In this document: positions 34,307-44,236 of the stretch, piece after piece | Layout of the letters: each line of letters starts with the position of its first letter | Position numbering within the stretch: the stretch's first letter is position 1 | Origin: Deltaproteobacteria bacterium | GTDB taxonomy: Bacteria > Myxococcota_A > Polyangia > Polyangiales > Houyiibacteriaceae | Length of the DNA: 64,000 bases | Direction of reading: 5' to 3' | Assembly: GCA_017644045.1 (NCBI GenBank) | Contig: JAEPMI010000009.1 | Span: 124,001-188,000 of the forward strand | The notes under the pieces: generated by a model | Seen by the model: only the letters and a program-made list of their open reading frames with translations | Told to the model about the DNA's origin: nothing | Databases searched by the model: none | Translations under genes and position numbers: made by a program

Positions 34307-34351
34307 GCCCGACATCGCTAGGCGACCTCGGGGCCGGATGCAAATTCGAGG

Positions 34352-35230
34352 TCAGACTGCCGATGAAGGTCGCTGAACGACCTCGGGGCGCGGCTCCGGC
34401 TCGGCGGGCTCGGGGAGCGGCTTCGTGCCCGCGCGGTCCTGCAGACGCGTCCCACAGATGATGTCCCACCAGGTCGCCACCTCGCCGAAGTTCACCTTCG
34501 CGTGGGAGTGGTGGACGTTGTGGAACGCCGAGGTGTTGATCCCCACCCTCGGAAGCGTGCCCTCGATGATCTTCGCGGTGACGCCGGAGTGCAGGTAGAG
34601 GTTGAGCGACACGAAGCCGACCACGAGCACCAGGTACGAAGGCCCCCAGTGGATCGCCTTCGGGTGCAGCACGGCGAGCACCGGCAGGAAGGTCCAGAGC
34701 GCCTCGGTCGGGCCGACGGCGAAGCCGGCGAAGGAGCTCGGGTCACGGAAGGTGTGGTGGTCTCGGTGGAAACCGAAGAGCGCCTTGGTGTGGAGCGCGC
34801 GGTGCTTCCAGTAGGTCCAGGCGTCGATGGCGACCACGCCGCCGACCGTCACGAGCGACGCGGTCCACCAGGTCCAGCCGGTGCCCTCGAGCGACCAACG
34901 GAAACCGGTCTCGACGCCGAGCCGTGCCTGGGTGATCGGCCACGCGATCAGCCCCGACATCACCCACATCGCCTGCGCGGTGACGATGGCCTCCTCGCGC
35001 AGCATGGGAGGCTTGCGCCGTGGTCCCTGGATGCGCTCCTCCTTCCGCTCCGCCCAGCGCGTCACGAGCCACGCGCCGGCGTAGACGGAGCCGAGCAACA
35101 CCGCGAAGGCCGCACCGAAGCTCTGCAGCCACTCGAGCGGCTCGGGATGGAGGAGACCGACCCCGACGATGCCCACGAGCACGAAGCGGTCGATCCAGCG
35201 ATGAATGCGGTAGGGGTCCCGGCGCGCCAT
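34352..35230 (-). CDS. Sterol desaturase / fatty-acid hydroxylase superfamily membrane enzyme
   Basis: This 292-residue protein has about five membrane segments. The di-iron histidine motifs are HRALH (143-147), HRDHH (155-159) and HNVHH (237-241), the HxxxH / HxxHH / HxxHH pattern of the superfamily. These enzymes use O2 to desaturate or hydroxylate sterols, fatty acids or carotenoid rings; the substrate here cannot be told. Start ATG 35230 has TATAGT 8 nt upstream and no ribosome binding site. It lies 41 bp after the MopE-like gene on the same strand. Confidence 0.9.
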   Translation of the reverse strand: MARRDPYRIHRWIDRFVLVGIVGVGLLHPEPLEWLQSFGAAFAVLLGSVYAGAWLVTRWAERKEERIQGPRRKPPMLREEAIVTAQAMWVMSGLIAWPITQARLGVETGFRWSLEGTGWTWWTASLVTVGGVVAIDAWTYWKHRALHTKALFGFHRDHHTFRDPSSFAGFAVGPTEALWTFLPVLAVLHPKAIHWGPSYLVLVVGFVSLNLYLHSGVTAKIIEGTLPRVGINTSAFHNVHHSHAKVNFGEVATWWDIICGTRLQDRAGTKPLPEPAEPEPRPEVVQRPSSAV

Positions 35231-35238
35231 GGCCGGGG

Positions 35239-35244
35239 ACTATA
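35239..35244 (-). promoter_or_regulatory. Leaderless-type -10 box
   Basis: TATAGT on the minus strand, 8 nt before ATG 35230 of the sterol-desaturase-family gene. Confidence 0.55.
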
Positions 35245-35271
35245 ACCCGTTCTACTCGGAAAGGGTGCGCC

Positions 35272-36855
<1,584 letters not shown>

Positions 36856-36967
36856 TCCGCCTCCAGCCCAACGATGGCACGACACTGGATCGAGCACCAT
36901 CGGAGGAGATCTCTTCGAATGCCGGCTGCCATGGACCACCACTGGGGGGCCAAGGGCGGTGAAGCTG

Positions 36968-36983
36968 AACGATAACCATCGTT
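36968..36983. promoter_or_regulatory. Operator-like palindrome in a divergent promoter region
   Basis: AACGAT-AACC-ATCGTT is a perfect 6+6 inverted repeat. ATAAC (36972-36976) and GTTAT (36985-36989) form a second overlapping inverted repeat. A TATCAT -10-like box (37011-37016) serves the plus-strand gene at 37031. The sequence is clearly more AT-rich than the flanks. Confidence 0.5.
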
Positions 36984-37030
36984 TGTTATGGCATGGGCGG
37001 AATAGTCCACTATCATCGTCGCGAGCGACC

Positions 37031-38545
37031 ATGGGGGACACCGACGATCCGGCGCATCGGGACGCCAGCGAGACTCGAGTCGATCCGCCGGTTCCCATCG
37101 CCGACCTGATGGGCGAGGTGCTCGGGCTCGAGCTCCGGTCGATCGCGGCCTCGGCTCACGACTGCACCACCCAGATCGTCCTCGGTGTTCGTCCCGCCGA
37201 GCCCCACGAGGGCCTCTTCGTCGATCCGGTCCAGGAGCGCGCGGTGCACCACCAAGGGATGGTGTGGACCACGTACCGCGACGGCCGACCGGAGCTCGGT
37301 CACGCGTGGGTCGATCAAGAGCACGACACCGTCGGCAAGCCCGTTCCATTCGCCGTGTGGCTGCGCGATCAGGTGTCCGCGATGGTCGGCGATCACCTGC
37401 TGCGTGCGGCGTGGTCGGTGTGGGAGACGATCGCGGAGGGCCGGGGCACCCGCGAGCTCGACCGGCTGTTGGCGAGGAGCGAAGCGATCGCCGTGGCGGC
37501 GCTTCGCTTCCGTGGAACCAAGCCGCGATCGATCGACACCATCGCCGCGCTGCGAGCGCTCCTTCGCATCGCCAAGGATGGCTCGCGGCAGCCAGCGGAA
37601 CGCGCCGCTCTGAGGCGCGCGGCCGTCGGCGTCGGTGGGCACATCGTGGAACCGAAGAGCCCACTCGGCGCGCTCGCACGCGAAGGCCTCCGGCTCGTCG
37701 GCAACGACGTCCAGCGCGAGGTCGCGGCAGCGCTGGAGACGCGCGTAAAGGACGAAGCGCGCTCAATCGTGGACGGGCGCGTGAAGGGCATGAGCGCCCG
37801 CCGCTTCGGCGAGTACCGCCGTGCCTTCGAAGCGTGTGTTCCCGCGATTTGGAACGCTTGCTTCACCGTCTTCGATGAAGCAGGTCGCGATCCGACCCTC
37901 GCCCAGCGCCAGAGCGAAGAGCAGCGAACGGTGCAGGCGTGGATCAACGAGTACAACGACCTCTCGCGAGAGTTCGCTGCGAGCTCGCCGATCGAAGACG
38001 ACGAAGTCGAAGAGCGCGCGCTCCGGCTCGTGTCGGTCGAAGGGCGTCTGAACCGCTACTGGCTGACGGTGCACTCGCAGCGCCTCGATCGCTGTGTCGA
38101 GGATGGCCGCTTCCTGAGCTCGGGCTCGGCCGGCTACGTGGGCTGGCTACGGAAGCACGAGCGCTACGACGAGGCGATGCGCTACGTGTGCAGCAACATG
38201 ACGGACATCGCGCTCAGCCATCTTCGGCACCGCACCCACCCGCTCGCGTTCGAGACCTACGTGAGCAACGGGCTCGGCTCGTTCCTCGACAGTAGGGACG
38301 CCGATCACATCGAGTGCGCGGTAGACCTCCTCGACGACCTCCGTCAGGTCGTCACTTTCCGAACCGGGGACGCGCTCTACCAGTGCGCCTGTGTGCATGC
38401 GCGCGCGGGACGCATCGACTCGGCGCTGGACCTGGTCGAGCGCGCCGCGGCGGCCGGCGAGTCCATTCGCGCGATGGCCCACGACTCCGATCTGGCGGCG
38501 ATCGTGGACCACCCGCGCTTCCACACGATGCGCGACGCGAGCTGA
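37031..38545 (+). CDS. Unrecognised cytosolic protein with TPR-like C-terminus
   Basis: This 504-residue protein starts at ATG 37031. It has no signal peptide or membrane helix. The N-terminal 120 residues are mixed alpha/beta with Trp-rich stretches; the middle is strongly helical and Arg/Glu-rich. The last 35 residues (ALDLVERAAAAGESIRAMAHDSDLAAIVDHPRF) look like a terminal tetratricopeptide helix pair. I do not recognise the family. It stands alone between a divergent lipoprotein gene and a pseudogene, under what may be a regulated promoter. Confidence 0.6.
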   Translation: MGDTDDPAHRDASETRVDPPVPIADLMGEVLGLELRSIAASAHDCTTQIVLGVRPAEPHEGLFVDPVQERAVHHQGMVWTTYRDGRPELGHAWVDQEHDTVGKPVPFAVWLRDQVSAMVGDHLLRAAWSVWETIAEGRGTRELDRLLARSEAIAVAALRFRGTKPRSIDTIAALRALLRIAKDGSRQPAERAALRRAAVGVGGHIVEPKSPLGALAREGLRLVGNDVQREVAAALETRVKDEARSIVDGRVKGMSARRFGEYRRAFEACVPAIWNACFTVFDEAGRDPTLAQRQSEEQRTVQAWINEYNDLSREFAASSPIEDDEVEERALRLVSVEGRLNRYWLTVHSQRLDRCVEDGRFLSSGSAGYVGWLRKHERYDEAMRYVCSNMTDIALSHLRHRTHPLAFETYVSNGLGSFLDSRDADHIECAVDLLDDLRQVVTFRTGDALYQCACVHARAGRIDSALDLVERAAAAGESIRAMAHDSDLAAIVDHPRFHTMRDAS

Positions 38546-38571
38546 GCGACGGACATCCCTCCTGAGACCTG

Positions 38572-38776
38572 GAGCCGCCGCCTCAGCCGAGAGGACCGAG
38601 TCGAGCGAGTCGACGAGCGATGCGATGGCGCCAGTGCCGGTGAGGTCGGCCTGCACCGCGTGCGCGCGGCGGTCCACCGCGTGGACTCGGCGACGACCTC
38701 CGCGGTCGCCTCGGCCTGCGAGCGGTCGGTGAGGATCACGTGGGCGCCGGCCTCGGCCAGTCGAAGGGCGGAGTCG
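38572..38776 (-). pseudogene. Short-chain dehydrogenase (SDR) relic, frameshifted
   Basis: In the 366-bp gap 38546-38911 the minus strand encodes LRLAEAGAHVILTDRSQAEA and continues ATAEVVAE in one frame, then VHAVDRRAHAVQADLTGTGA and IASLVDSLDSVL in another. Together they read as the Rossmann beta-alpha-beta of an SDR with the D-L after strand 4. The frameshift is near 38685. The glycine motif upstream and the catalytic Tyr-x3-Lys downstream are missing. The remainder of the gap holds nothing I can assign. Confidence 0.7.
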
Positions 38777-38899
38777 GGAGGTCGAGGTCCCGCGGGCGCG
38801 CTTTGCGCACGTTCGTGAACGCGATGGCTGACGCCGCCTAGCCTCGAGGCGGTCGGCTGACGTCGCCATCGGGGGAGCGCTGGCGCCTCGGCACGGTGG

Positions 38900-38905
38900 T
38901 ATCGT
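38900..38905 (+). promoter_or_regulatory. Leaderless-type -10 box
   Basis: TATCGT, 6 nt before ATG 38912. Confidence 0.5.
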
Positions 38906-38911
38906 CGGCCG

Positions 38912-39385
38912 ATGGAGTACACGGACTACAACGTCGTTCGAGGGCCGGCCGCGAAGGTCAGGAAAGCGCTGGCGGAGGTGACCGACAGCGCGGTGCTCGT
39001 CGATGACCAAGGCGACTTCGTGCCCTTCGTGATGAGCGGCGACACCGGGGTGCTCCCGAAGCACTTCGACTGGTACCTGAGCATCTTCGACGCCGAGGGT
39101 GGCGCGTGGGGTTTCGCCATGTGCGTGGACGGCGCCGAGGTCGGCGCCGCGACCTATGGCGAGAACGCCGAGTGGGGCATCGAGGCGAAGGACAACGGCT
39201 TCCGCGGCGACCTCACAGCCACGGCGAAGGCGATCGGCGCGAGCACCGAAGCGCTCGAGAAGTGCTTCCACTCGGACGGCGCGGATGCCTTCTGCAAGCT
39301 CGTCGGCTTCGCGCACCAGTACATGCTCTACCCACACGAGCACGAGATGCCCGAGGGTGTGGTGCTGCTGAGCGAGATGGGCTGA
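38912..39385 (+). CDS. Unrecognised small cytosolic protein
   Basis: This 157-residue protein starts at ATG 38912, with TATCGT 6 nt upstream. It is acidic, soluble, and has no recognisable motif. It has alternating strands and helices (FDWYLSIFDAEGGAWGFAMCVDGAEVG) and ends HQYMLYPHEHEMPEGVVLLSEMG. It may form a small alpha/beta domain. It is followed after 28 bp by another short gene, so the pair could be co-transcribed. Confidence 0.6.
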   Translation: MEYTDYNVVRGPAAKVRKALAEVTDSAVLVDDQGDFVPFVMSGDTGVLPKHFDWYLSIFDAEGGAWGFAMCVDGAEVGAATYGENAEWGIEAKDNGFRGDLTATAKAIGASTEALEKCFHSDGADAFCKLVGFAHQYMLYPHEHEMPEGVVLLSEMG

Positions 39386-39413
39386 GCGCGTCGAGTCGTG
39401 GCATGTTGATCGG

Positions 39414-39827
39414 GTGGACTTGGCCCGTGACCTCGCCGCGACGCTCTCCCTCGGAGCGGCCCTCGAGATCCTGAAGGAGCGCTTCGGCGGCTACGAGCTG
39501 CTCGCACACTGGAAGCAGGGCGAGTTTCACCACGACGTGCTGGTCGCCATCGAGGCCGAGCCCGCGTTCGTGGTCATCGCCACCAACTGCAACGGCGGCA
39601 TCAAGGAGGTGCTCCGCTTCTCGGAGCAGCCGGACCGCTGGGCGCTCTGGCACTGGCGCTGCCCGGACAACGACGAGTTCGCTGGCGAGCTGCCCGCGAT
39701 CGAGCAGCGCGCGCTGACGACCCACTGGTTCGACCCCTGCGAGCTGCTCACCGCCGAGGCCCGCTCCGAGCTCCGACCGGAGCACCGCGCCCGCCAGCGC
39801 GGCGGCGGCTGGGTCCAGAAGGAGTAG
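39414..39827 (+). CDS. Unrecognised small cytosolic protein
   Basis: This 137-residue protein starts at GTG 39414 and is soluble. It has a mixed alpha/beta core (LLAHWKQGEFHHDVLVAIEAEPAFVVIATNCNGGIKEVL) and a basic tail. The family is not recognised. Its position 28 bp after the preceding gene and 55 bp before the crotonase gene suggests possible co-expression, but no shared pathway is visible. Confidence 0.55.
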   Translation: MDLARDLAATLSLGAALEILKERFGGYELLAHWKQGEFHHDVLVAIEAEPAFVVIATNCNGGIKEVLRFSEQPDRWALWHWRCPDNDEFAGELPAIEQRALTTHWFDPCELLTAEARSELRPEHRARQRGGGWVQKE

Positions 39828-39882
39828 CCGAGCCGCAGCATCTGGTGGGCGGCGCCGCTCCGACTGCGCTACGAAACCGTGC

Positions 39883-40614
39883 ATGACCGAGCTGGTTCAG
39901 TACTCCCTCGAGAACGGCGTCGCGACCATCCGTCTCGACGACGGCAAGCGCAACGCGCTGCCGCCCGCGATGTTCGAAGCCATCTACGCAGCGTTCGATC
40001 GGGCCGAGAAGGACCGCGCCATCGTCATCCTCACCGGCCGCGCCGACGTCTTCTCCGCCGGCTTCGACCTGAAGGTCATGAAGAAGGGCGGCGTCGCAGC
40101 CATCCAGATGCTGCGGCTCGGCTACTCCCTCCCGCCGCGGATCATGAACTACCCCTACCCCGTCATCGCGGCATGCAACGGTCACGTGCTGGCGATGGGC
40201 GTGTTCATGATGCTCAGCTGCGACCACGTCCTCGGCTGCAAGGGCGACTTCAAGGTCTCGGCGAACGAGGTCGCGATCGGCCTGACGATGCCGCGGGTCG
40301 CGGCGGCGATGCTGAAGCACCGGCTCGACCCGGCGGCCTACCAGCGGGCGGTCACCCTCTCGGAGTACTTCCCGCCGGAGGCCGCGAAGCAGGCCGGCTT
40401 CTTCGACGAGCTCGTCGAGCCCGACCAGCTGATGGACCGCGCCCGCGAGCTCGCGGCCGATCTGGCGAAGCTCGACATGGACGCCCACGCCGCCTCGAAG
40501 CGGCGCATCCGCGCGAAGACCGTGCGCACGGTCCGCGCCAGCCTGCCGCTCGACCTGGTCGACGCCGTCGCGTTCGGCCTGAAAGCCGCGCGCAAGGCCA
40601 AGAAGCGGGCCTGA
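39883..40614 (+). CDS. Crotonase-family protein (enoyl-CoA hydratase/isomerase-like)
   Basis: This 243-residue protein has the crotonase fold. The oxyanion-hole segments are FSAGFDLK and CNGHVLAMG. The equivalent of hydratase Glu164 is kept in NEVAIGLTMP. The equivalent of Glu144 (GGGCELAMMCD in rat hydratase) is replaced by Phe (MGVFMMLSCD), so classical hydratase activity is unlikely; isomerase, hydrolase or other crotonase chemistry is possible. The protein is cytosolic. TACGAA lies 7 nt before the ATG. It is convergent with the haem c lipoprotein, 2 bp apart. Confidence 0.88.
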   Translation: MTELVQYSLENGVATIRLDDGKRNALPPAMFEAIYAAFDRAEKDRAIVILTGRADVFSAGFDLKVMKKGGVAAIQMLRLGYSLPPRIMNYPYPVIAACNGHVLAMGVFMMLSCDHVLGCKGDFKVSANEVAIGLTMPRVAAAMLKHRLDPAAYQRAVTLSEYFPPEAAKQAGFFDELVEPDQLMDRARELAADLAKLDMDAHAASKRRIRAKTVRTVRASLPLDLVDAVAFGLKAARKAKKRA

Positions 40615-40616
40615 CG

Positions 40617-43220
40617 CTACTCGGCGACCCGCGTCGCCTCGGCGACGCGGCGGTCACCCGGGAGACAGCCGGCGTCGCTCGTGAGTCGCACGCGGACCTC
40701 GTCGCCGGCGTCGTAGGCGCTCGCGGGCAGCGTGGCGCCGCTGCCCGCGGGTGAACCGTCGACGAACCACTCGAGCGTCGCGCCCGCGCCCTCGTTGCCG
40801 AGGATGGCGGCCATGCCGCTCGCGTCCTGCATCAGCTGCACGTAGGCGGTGAAGCGGGAGCGGTGCTGGGCGAAGTCGATCGCGGGCCACGCCGCCTCGG
40901 CCCAGGCGATGGTCTCGTTCAGTACGCTGCACTCGACGCCCATCTCGGCGGCCTGGCGGATGGACCAGAAGGTGTGGTCCGCCCAGAGCGGGCCACCGTT
41001 GCCGAGCGAACCGGGGCCGAAGGTGGCCACGTCGAGCACCGAGTCCTTGTCGATCGGGTCGAGGTTGTTCGAGGCGTCACCGCCGACGTCGAAGCGCTCC
41101 CAACCGTCGAGCGAGTTCGCCGAGCGCTGGACCTCGCGGTTGAACTGCGCGAAGAGCGCGTCGAGGACCCACTTGGTGAGCCCGGGATGCACGTCGTCGA
41201 GGAACGCCGGGTACTCGCCGGGCTCGAAGCCGTGGAAGTGGTTGGCGCGCGCGTCGCCCTCCTTCGCGAGGAAGTACCAGGGCCCTTGGATTCGGATGCG
41301 GAAACCGCGGCCGTCGTTCGGGTTGGTCGCGCCGGTCCAGGTGCGCGTCTGCCACATCGCGTTGATCGACGAGTAGTAGCGGAGCGGCTCGAAGAGGTCG
41401 CTCGAGCGGTTGGACTTGAGGATGAACTCGGGGTGGTAGTTGTTGTCGACCGGTGAGTTGTGGAGCATCTGCCCCTGACCGCCGTTGAGCACGAGCTGCA
41501 GGTGGTACCAGAGGGTCGACTCGAACTGTCCGGTCTCGTTCGGCTGCCCCTGGAAGTGCTGGCAGCTCTCGTCGTCGTCGAAGCAGGCAGTGAAGTGCGG
41601 CGGCAGCTCGAAGACCTGGTAGTCGCGGCCGAGCCACTGTCGTTCGAGCGGTTGGTCCGCGGGGTCGAAGAGACGAACGGCTTCGTCCTGCAGGCCGAAC
41701 TCGTTCATGAGCTCGAAGTGCTTCACGGCGAGCAGGCGGCCGAGCGAGGTCGCCGCCATCTCCCACTGGGGCACGCCCTGGCCGGCGAGGCCGCGGGTGT
41801 GCGCGGTGCCGTTGCGGGTTCGCCAGTGTTGCGGGTCGGGTGAGCCCTGTTGGAGAAAGAGTCGGTAGTGGCGCCAGTGGCGGTTGATGGCGCCGAGCAG
41901 CTCGTCCGCGCTCCGCTCGCTCGCGGGCATCGCCTCGAAGAACTCGCGCACCTCGGCGTAGGCGCGGGTCGGATTGAACTCGACGGATGCGTCGTCGTAG
42001 AAGCCGTCGCCGGTGTAGGCGTCCATCGGGTGCACGAGCGGCAGCCAGTGCTTCCAGTCGGGCAGCTGGACCGCGATGGGGAGCGTGGTGTGGTCCTCCA
42101 TCGCGCCGGAGTCGAAGTAGGCGGCGACGCTCTCCTCGCTCACGCCGCCCGGGAACATGTGCTCGAGCATGTCGGCGTCGCTCTCGAGGACCGCTTCGAG
42201 GCCGGCACCCGCGGCCCACTCGTGGACGGGACGATCGGCGACCGAAGGACCGGGCTGGTAGGGCGGGTTCCAGGGACGGCCCCAACGACCGATCCGCGGA
42301 TCGCTGGAGAGCGAGCGGATGTACGAGGCGATCTTCTCGCCCTCTTCCCGCGTGAGCTGGTGGAAGATCGCGCGCTCGACGATCGACTCGTTGGAGTACG
42401 CGAAGATCTCGAGGTCGCGCCCGTCCTGCGTGTGGCAGTCGGCGCAGGCGGCGCGAATCGGTCGGGCCGCAGGGATCGTCGCCGCGTACCAGCGACCGGT
42501 GCGCCCCTCGGGCAGGTAGTGGTTCCAGAGCTCGGCGTTCCGCCAGAGCGCTTCGCCCTCGGCGATGGAGTCGGCGTCGGTGAAGGGCGGCTCCCAGTCG
42601 TTCGGGTCGACCCGGTAGAAGCGGTGGTCGGGGAGAATGTCGGCGGCGTCGCCGTCGAGGAGCTGGAAGCGGACCACCCGGAAGCCCATGGAGATGCCGT
42701 CCGACTCGTTGAAGCGGAACGCGATGGTGTTGTCGCCCGCCTGGAAGTCGGTGGTCGGGATGCGCACGCGGATCGTGGAGTGCCCGCCGTGGACCATGCC
42801 GCCGCGGCGGCGCTCCGGCGTGTGCATCTGGACGGTGTCGTGGTTCAGGTCGACCCACTCACCCTCGTTGATCCGGACCGACGCCTTGTTCTGGTAGCTG
42901 AGGTTGTTGATCTGCATCCAGAGGTAGGCGGCCGCCGACGCCTCCGTGGGCTCGAGCTCGAAGGTCCGCTCGGTGATCGTCCCCTCGGCGCCGAGCACCT
43001 CCACCGGCAGCTCGATCGCTTCAGCGGGGTCGCAGCAGCGGTCGCCGCACACGACCTGCGTGCCGGGGCATTCGATCGGGCCGCCGTCGATCGGCGCGGG
43101 ACCGGCGTCGCGTTCCTCCCCTGCGTCCGTCGAGTCGCGATCGTCGGTCGAGTCGTCGTCGCCGCAGCCCAACGAGAGGGCCAGCGCGAACACCAACCAC
43201 GAAACGACAGGCCGTCCCAT
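40617..43220 (-). CDS. Large single-haem c lipoprotein
   Basis: This 867-residue protein starts at ATG 43220; a GTG two codons upstream is less likely. The lipobox SLGC is followed by GDDD, then an Asp/Glu-rich spacer. One haem-binding site CADCH (Cys259, Cys262, His263) lies in a segment IRAACADCHTQDGRDLEIF that continues with helices, as in small c-type cytochromes. The N-terminal 200 residues look like a beta-sandwich (TERTFELEPTEASAAAYLW). The C-terminal 500 residues are unrecognised and Trp/His-rich. It probably transfers electrons at the outer membrane. It is divergent from the patatin gene. Confidence 0.75.
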   Translation of the reverse strand: MGRPVVSWLVFALALSLGCGDDDSTDDRDSTDAGEERDAGPAPIDGGPIECPGTQVVCGDRCCDPAEAIELPVEVLGAEGTITERTFELEPTEASAAAYLWMQINNLSYQNKASVRINEGEWVDLNHDTVQMHTPERRRGGMVHGGHSTIRVRIPTTDFQAGDNTIAFRFNESDGISMGFRVVRFQLLDGDAADILPDHRFYRVDPNDWEPPFTDADSIAEGEALWRNAELWNHYLPEGRTGRWYAATIPAARPIRAACADCHTQDGRDLEIFAYSNESIVERAIFHQLTREEGEKIASYIRSLSSDPRIGRWGRPWNPPYQPGPSVADRPVHEWAAGAGLEAVLESDADMLEHMFPGGVSEESVAAYFDSGAMEDHTTLPIAVQLPDWKHWLPLVHPMDAYTGDGFYDDASVEFNPTRAYAEVREFFEAMPASERSADELLGAINRHWRHYRLFLQQGSPDPQHWRTRNGTAHTRGLAGQGVPQWEMAATSLGRLLAVKHFELMNEFGLQDEAVRLFDPADQPLERQWLGRDYQVFELPPHFTACFDDDESCQHFQGQPNETGQFESTLWYHLQLVLNGGQGQMLHNSPVDNNYHPEFILKSNRSSDLFEPLRYYSSINAMWQTRTWTGATNPNDGRGFRIRIQGPWYFLAKEGDARANHFHGFEPGEYPAFLDDVHPGLTKWVLDALFAQFNREVQRSANSLDGWERFDVGGDASNNLDPIDKDSVLDVATFGPGSLGNGGPLWADHTFWSIRQAAEMGVECSVLNETIAWAEAAWPAIDFAQHRSRFTAYVQLMQDASGMAAILGNEGAGATLEWFVDGSPAGSGATLPASAYDAGDEVRVRLTSDAGCLPGDRRVAEATRVAE

Positions 43221-43299
43221 GCCCACGAGTATGGCGGCTGGTCAACCCGATCTCCATCGACCTCCTCGATCCTGGCGCCGAGCGCGCTATGCAGTGCAG

Positions 43300-44199
43300 G
43301 TGGATCGTGACCTCGCCATCACCTTCGCCGGCGGCGGAAGCCGGGCGTTCTATCAGCTGGGATTCCTCGAGCGCTGGGCCGACGAGCTCATGCCGCGGAC
43401 CGCGGCGATCGCGGGATGCAGTGCGGGCGCCGCGATGGCGACCCTGCTGGTCAGCGGCCGGGTCGCCGAGACGCGAACCTTCTTCGCGGAGCAGCGCCGG
43501 GGCGTCCGCGGGCTGCTGAATCTGCGCTCCTTCCGCGAAGAGGGCAGCCCCTTCCCGCACGAGGGCATCTACCGCCGGACGCTCATGCACGGGCTCTCCG
43601 AGGGCGGCTTCGAGCGGATCCAGCAGGCGCCCTTCCCGCTCTACTTCGTGGCCAGCGCCATCCCGCGCGTGATGCCCGCCGTGCTCGGCATCGCGCTCGG
43701 GCTCGGCACCTACCAGCTCGAGAAGCGCTTCCGCCCGCGCCAGCTCCACCCGCAGCTGCCGCGCCGGGTGGGCTTCGCCACGCACGTCGTCGACGCGCGA
43801 GAGTGCGCGAGCCCGGACGACCTGATCGAGCTCATCCTGAGCTCCTCGTCGACGCCGCCCTTCACCCGGCGTGGTCGGCACCGCGACCGGCGGCTGCTGG
43901 ACGGGAGCCTGATCGACAACGCGCCGGCCTTCCTCGCCGAGCGCGAGCCGGGCGTGCGCCGGAGCCTGGTGCTCCTGACCCGGCCGTACCCGGAGGGGTC
44001 CACCGGCCTTCAGGGCAACCGGCTCTACGTGGCGCCGCGGGAGAAGCTGCCGATCAAGCGCTGGGACTACCGGGAAGCGGCGCCGGTCGACGAGACCCTC
44101 GCCGCCGGCCGAGCCGACGCGGAGCGCTTCGAGGCGGATCTGCAACGTTTCCTCGACGGTCCCGCCGGTCGAGTGGCTGACGAACACGAGTCGCTGTAG
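43300..44199 (+). CDS. Patatin-like phospholipase
   Basis: This 299-residue protein is taken from GTG 43300 (VDRDLAITF), with TATGCA 6 nt upstream. ATGs at 43231 and 43219 would add a poor-quality N-terminus that overlaps the divergent promoter. The oxyanion loop is GGGSR (11-15), nucleophile Ser41 in GCSAG, and the catalytic Asp in DGSLID, the Ser-Asp dyad of patatins. The enzyme hydrolyses acyl ester bonds in phospholipids. There is no leader peptide. It lies 37 bp before the SerA-like gene. Confidence 0.9.
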   Translation: MDRDLAITFAGGGSRAFYQLGFLERWADELMPRTAAIAGCSAGAAMATLLVSGRVAETRTFFAEQRRGVRGLLNLRSFREEGSPFPHEGIYRRTLMHGLSEGGFERIQQAPFPLYFVASAIPRVMPAVLGIALGLGTYQLEKRFRPRQLHPQLPRRVGFATHVVDARECASPDDLIELILSSSSTPPFTRRGRHRDRRLLDGSLIDNAPAFLAEREPGVRRSLVLLTRPYPEGSTGLQGNRLYVAPREKLPIKRWDYREAAPVDETLAAGRADAERFEADLQRFLDGPAGRVADEHESL

Positions 44200-44236
44200 A
44201 ACGCGACCGAACAACGAACGAACATCGGAGCCCCCA

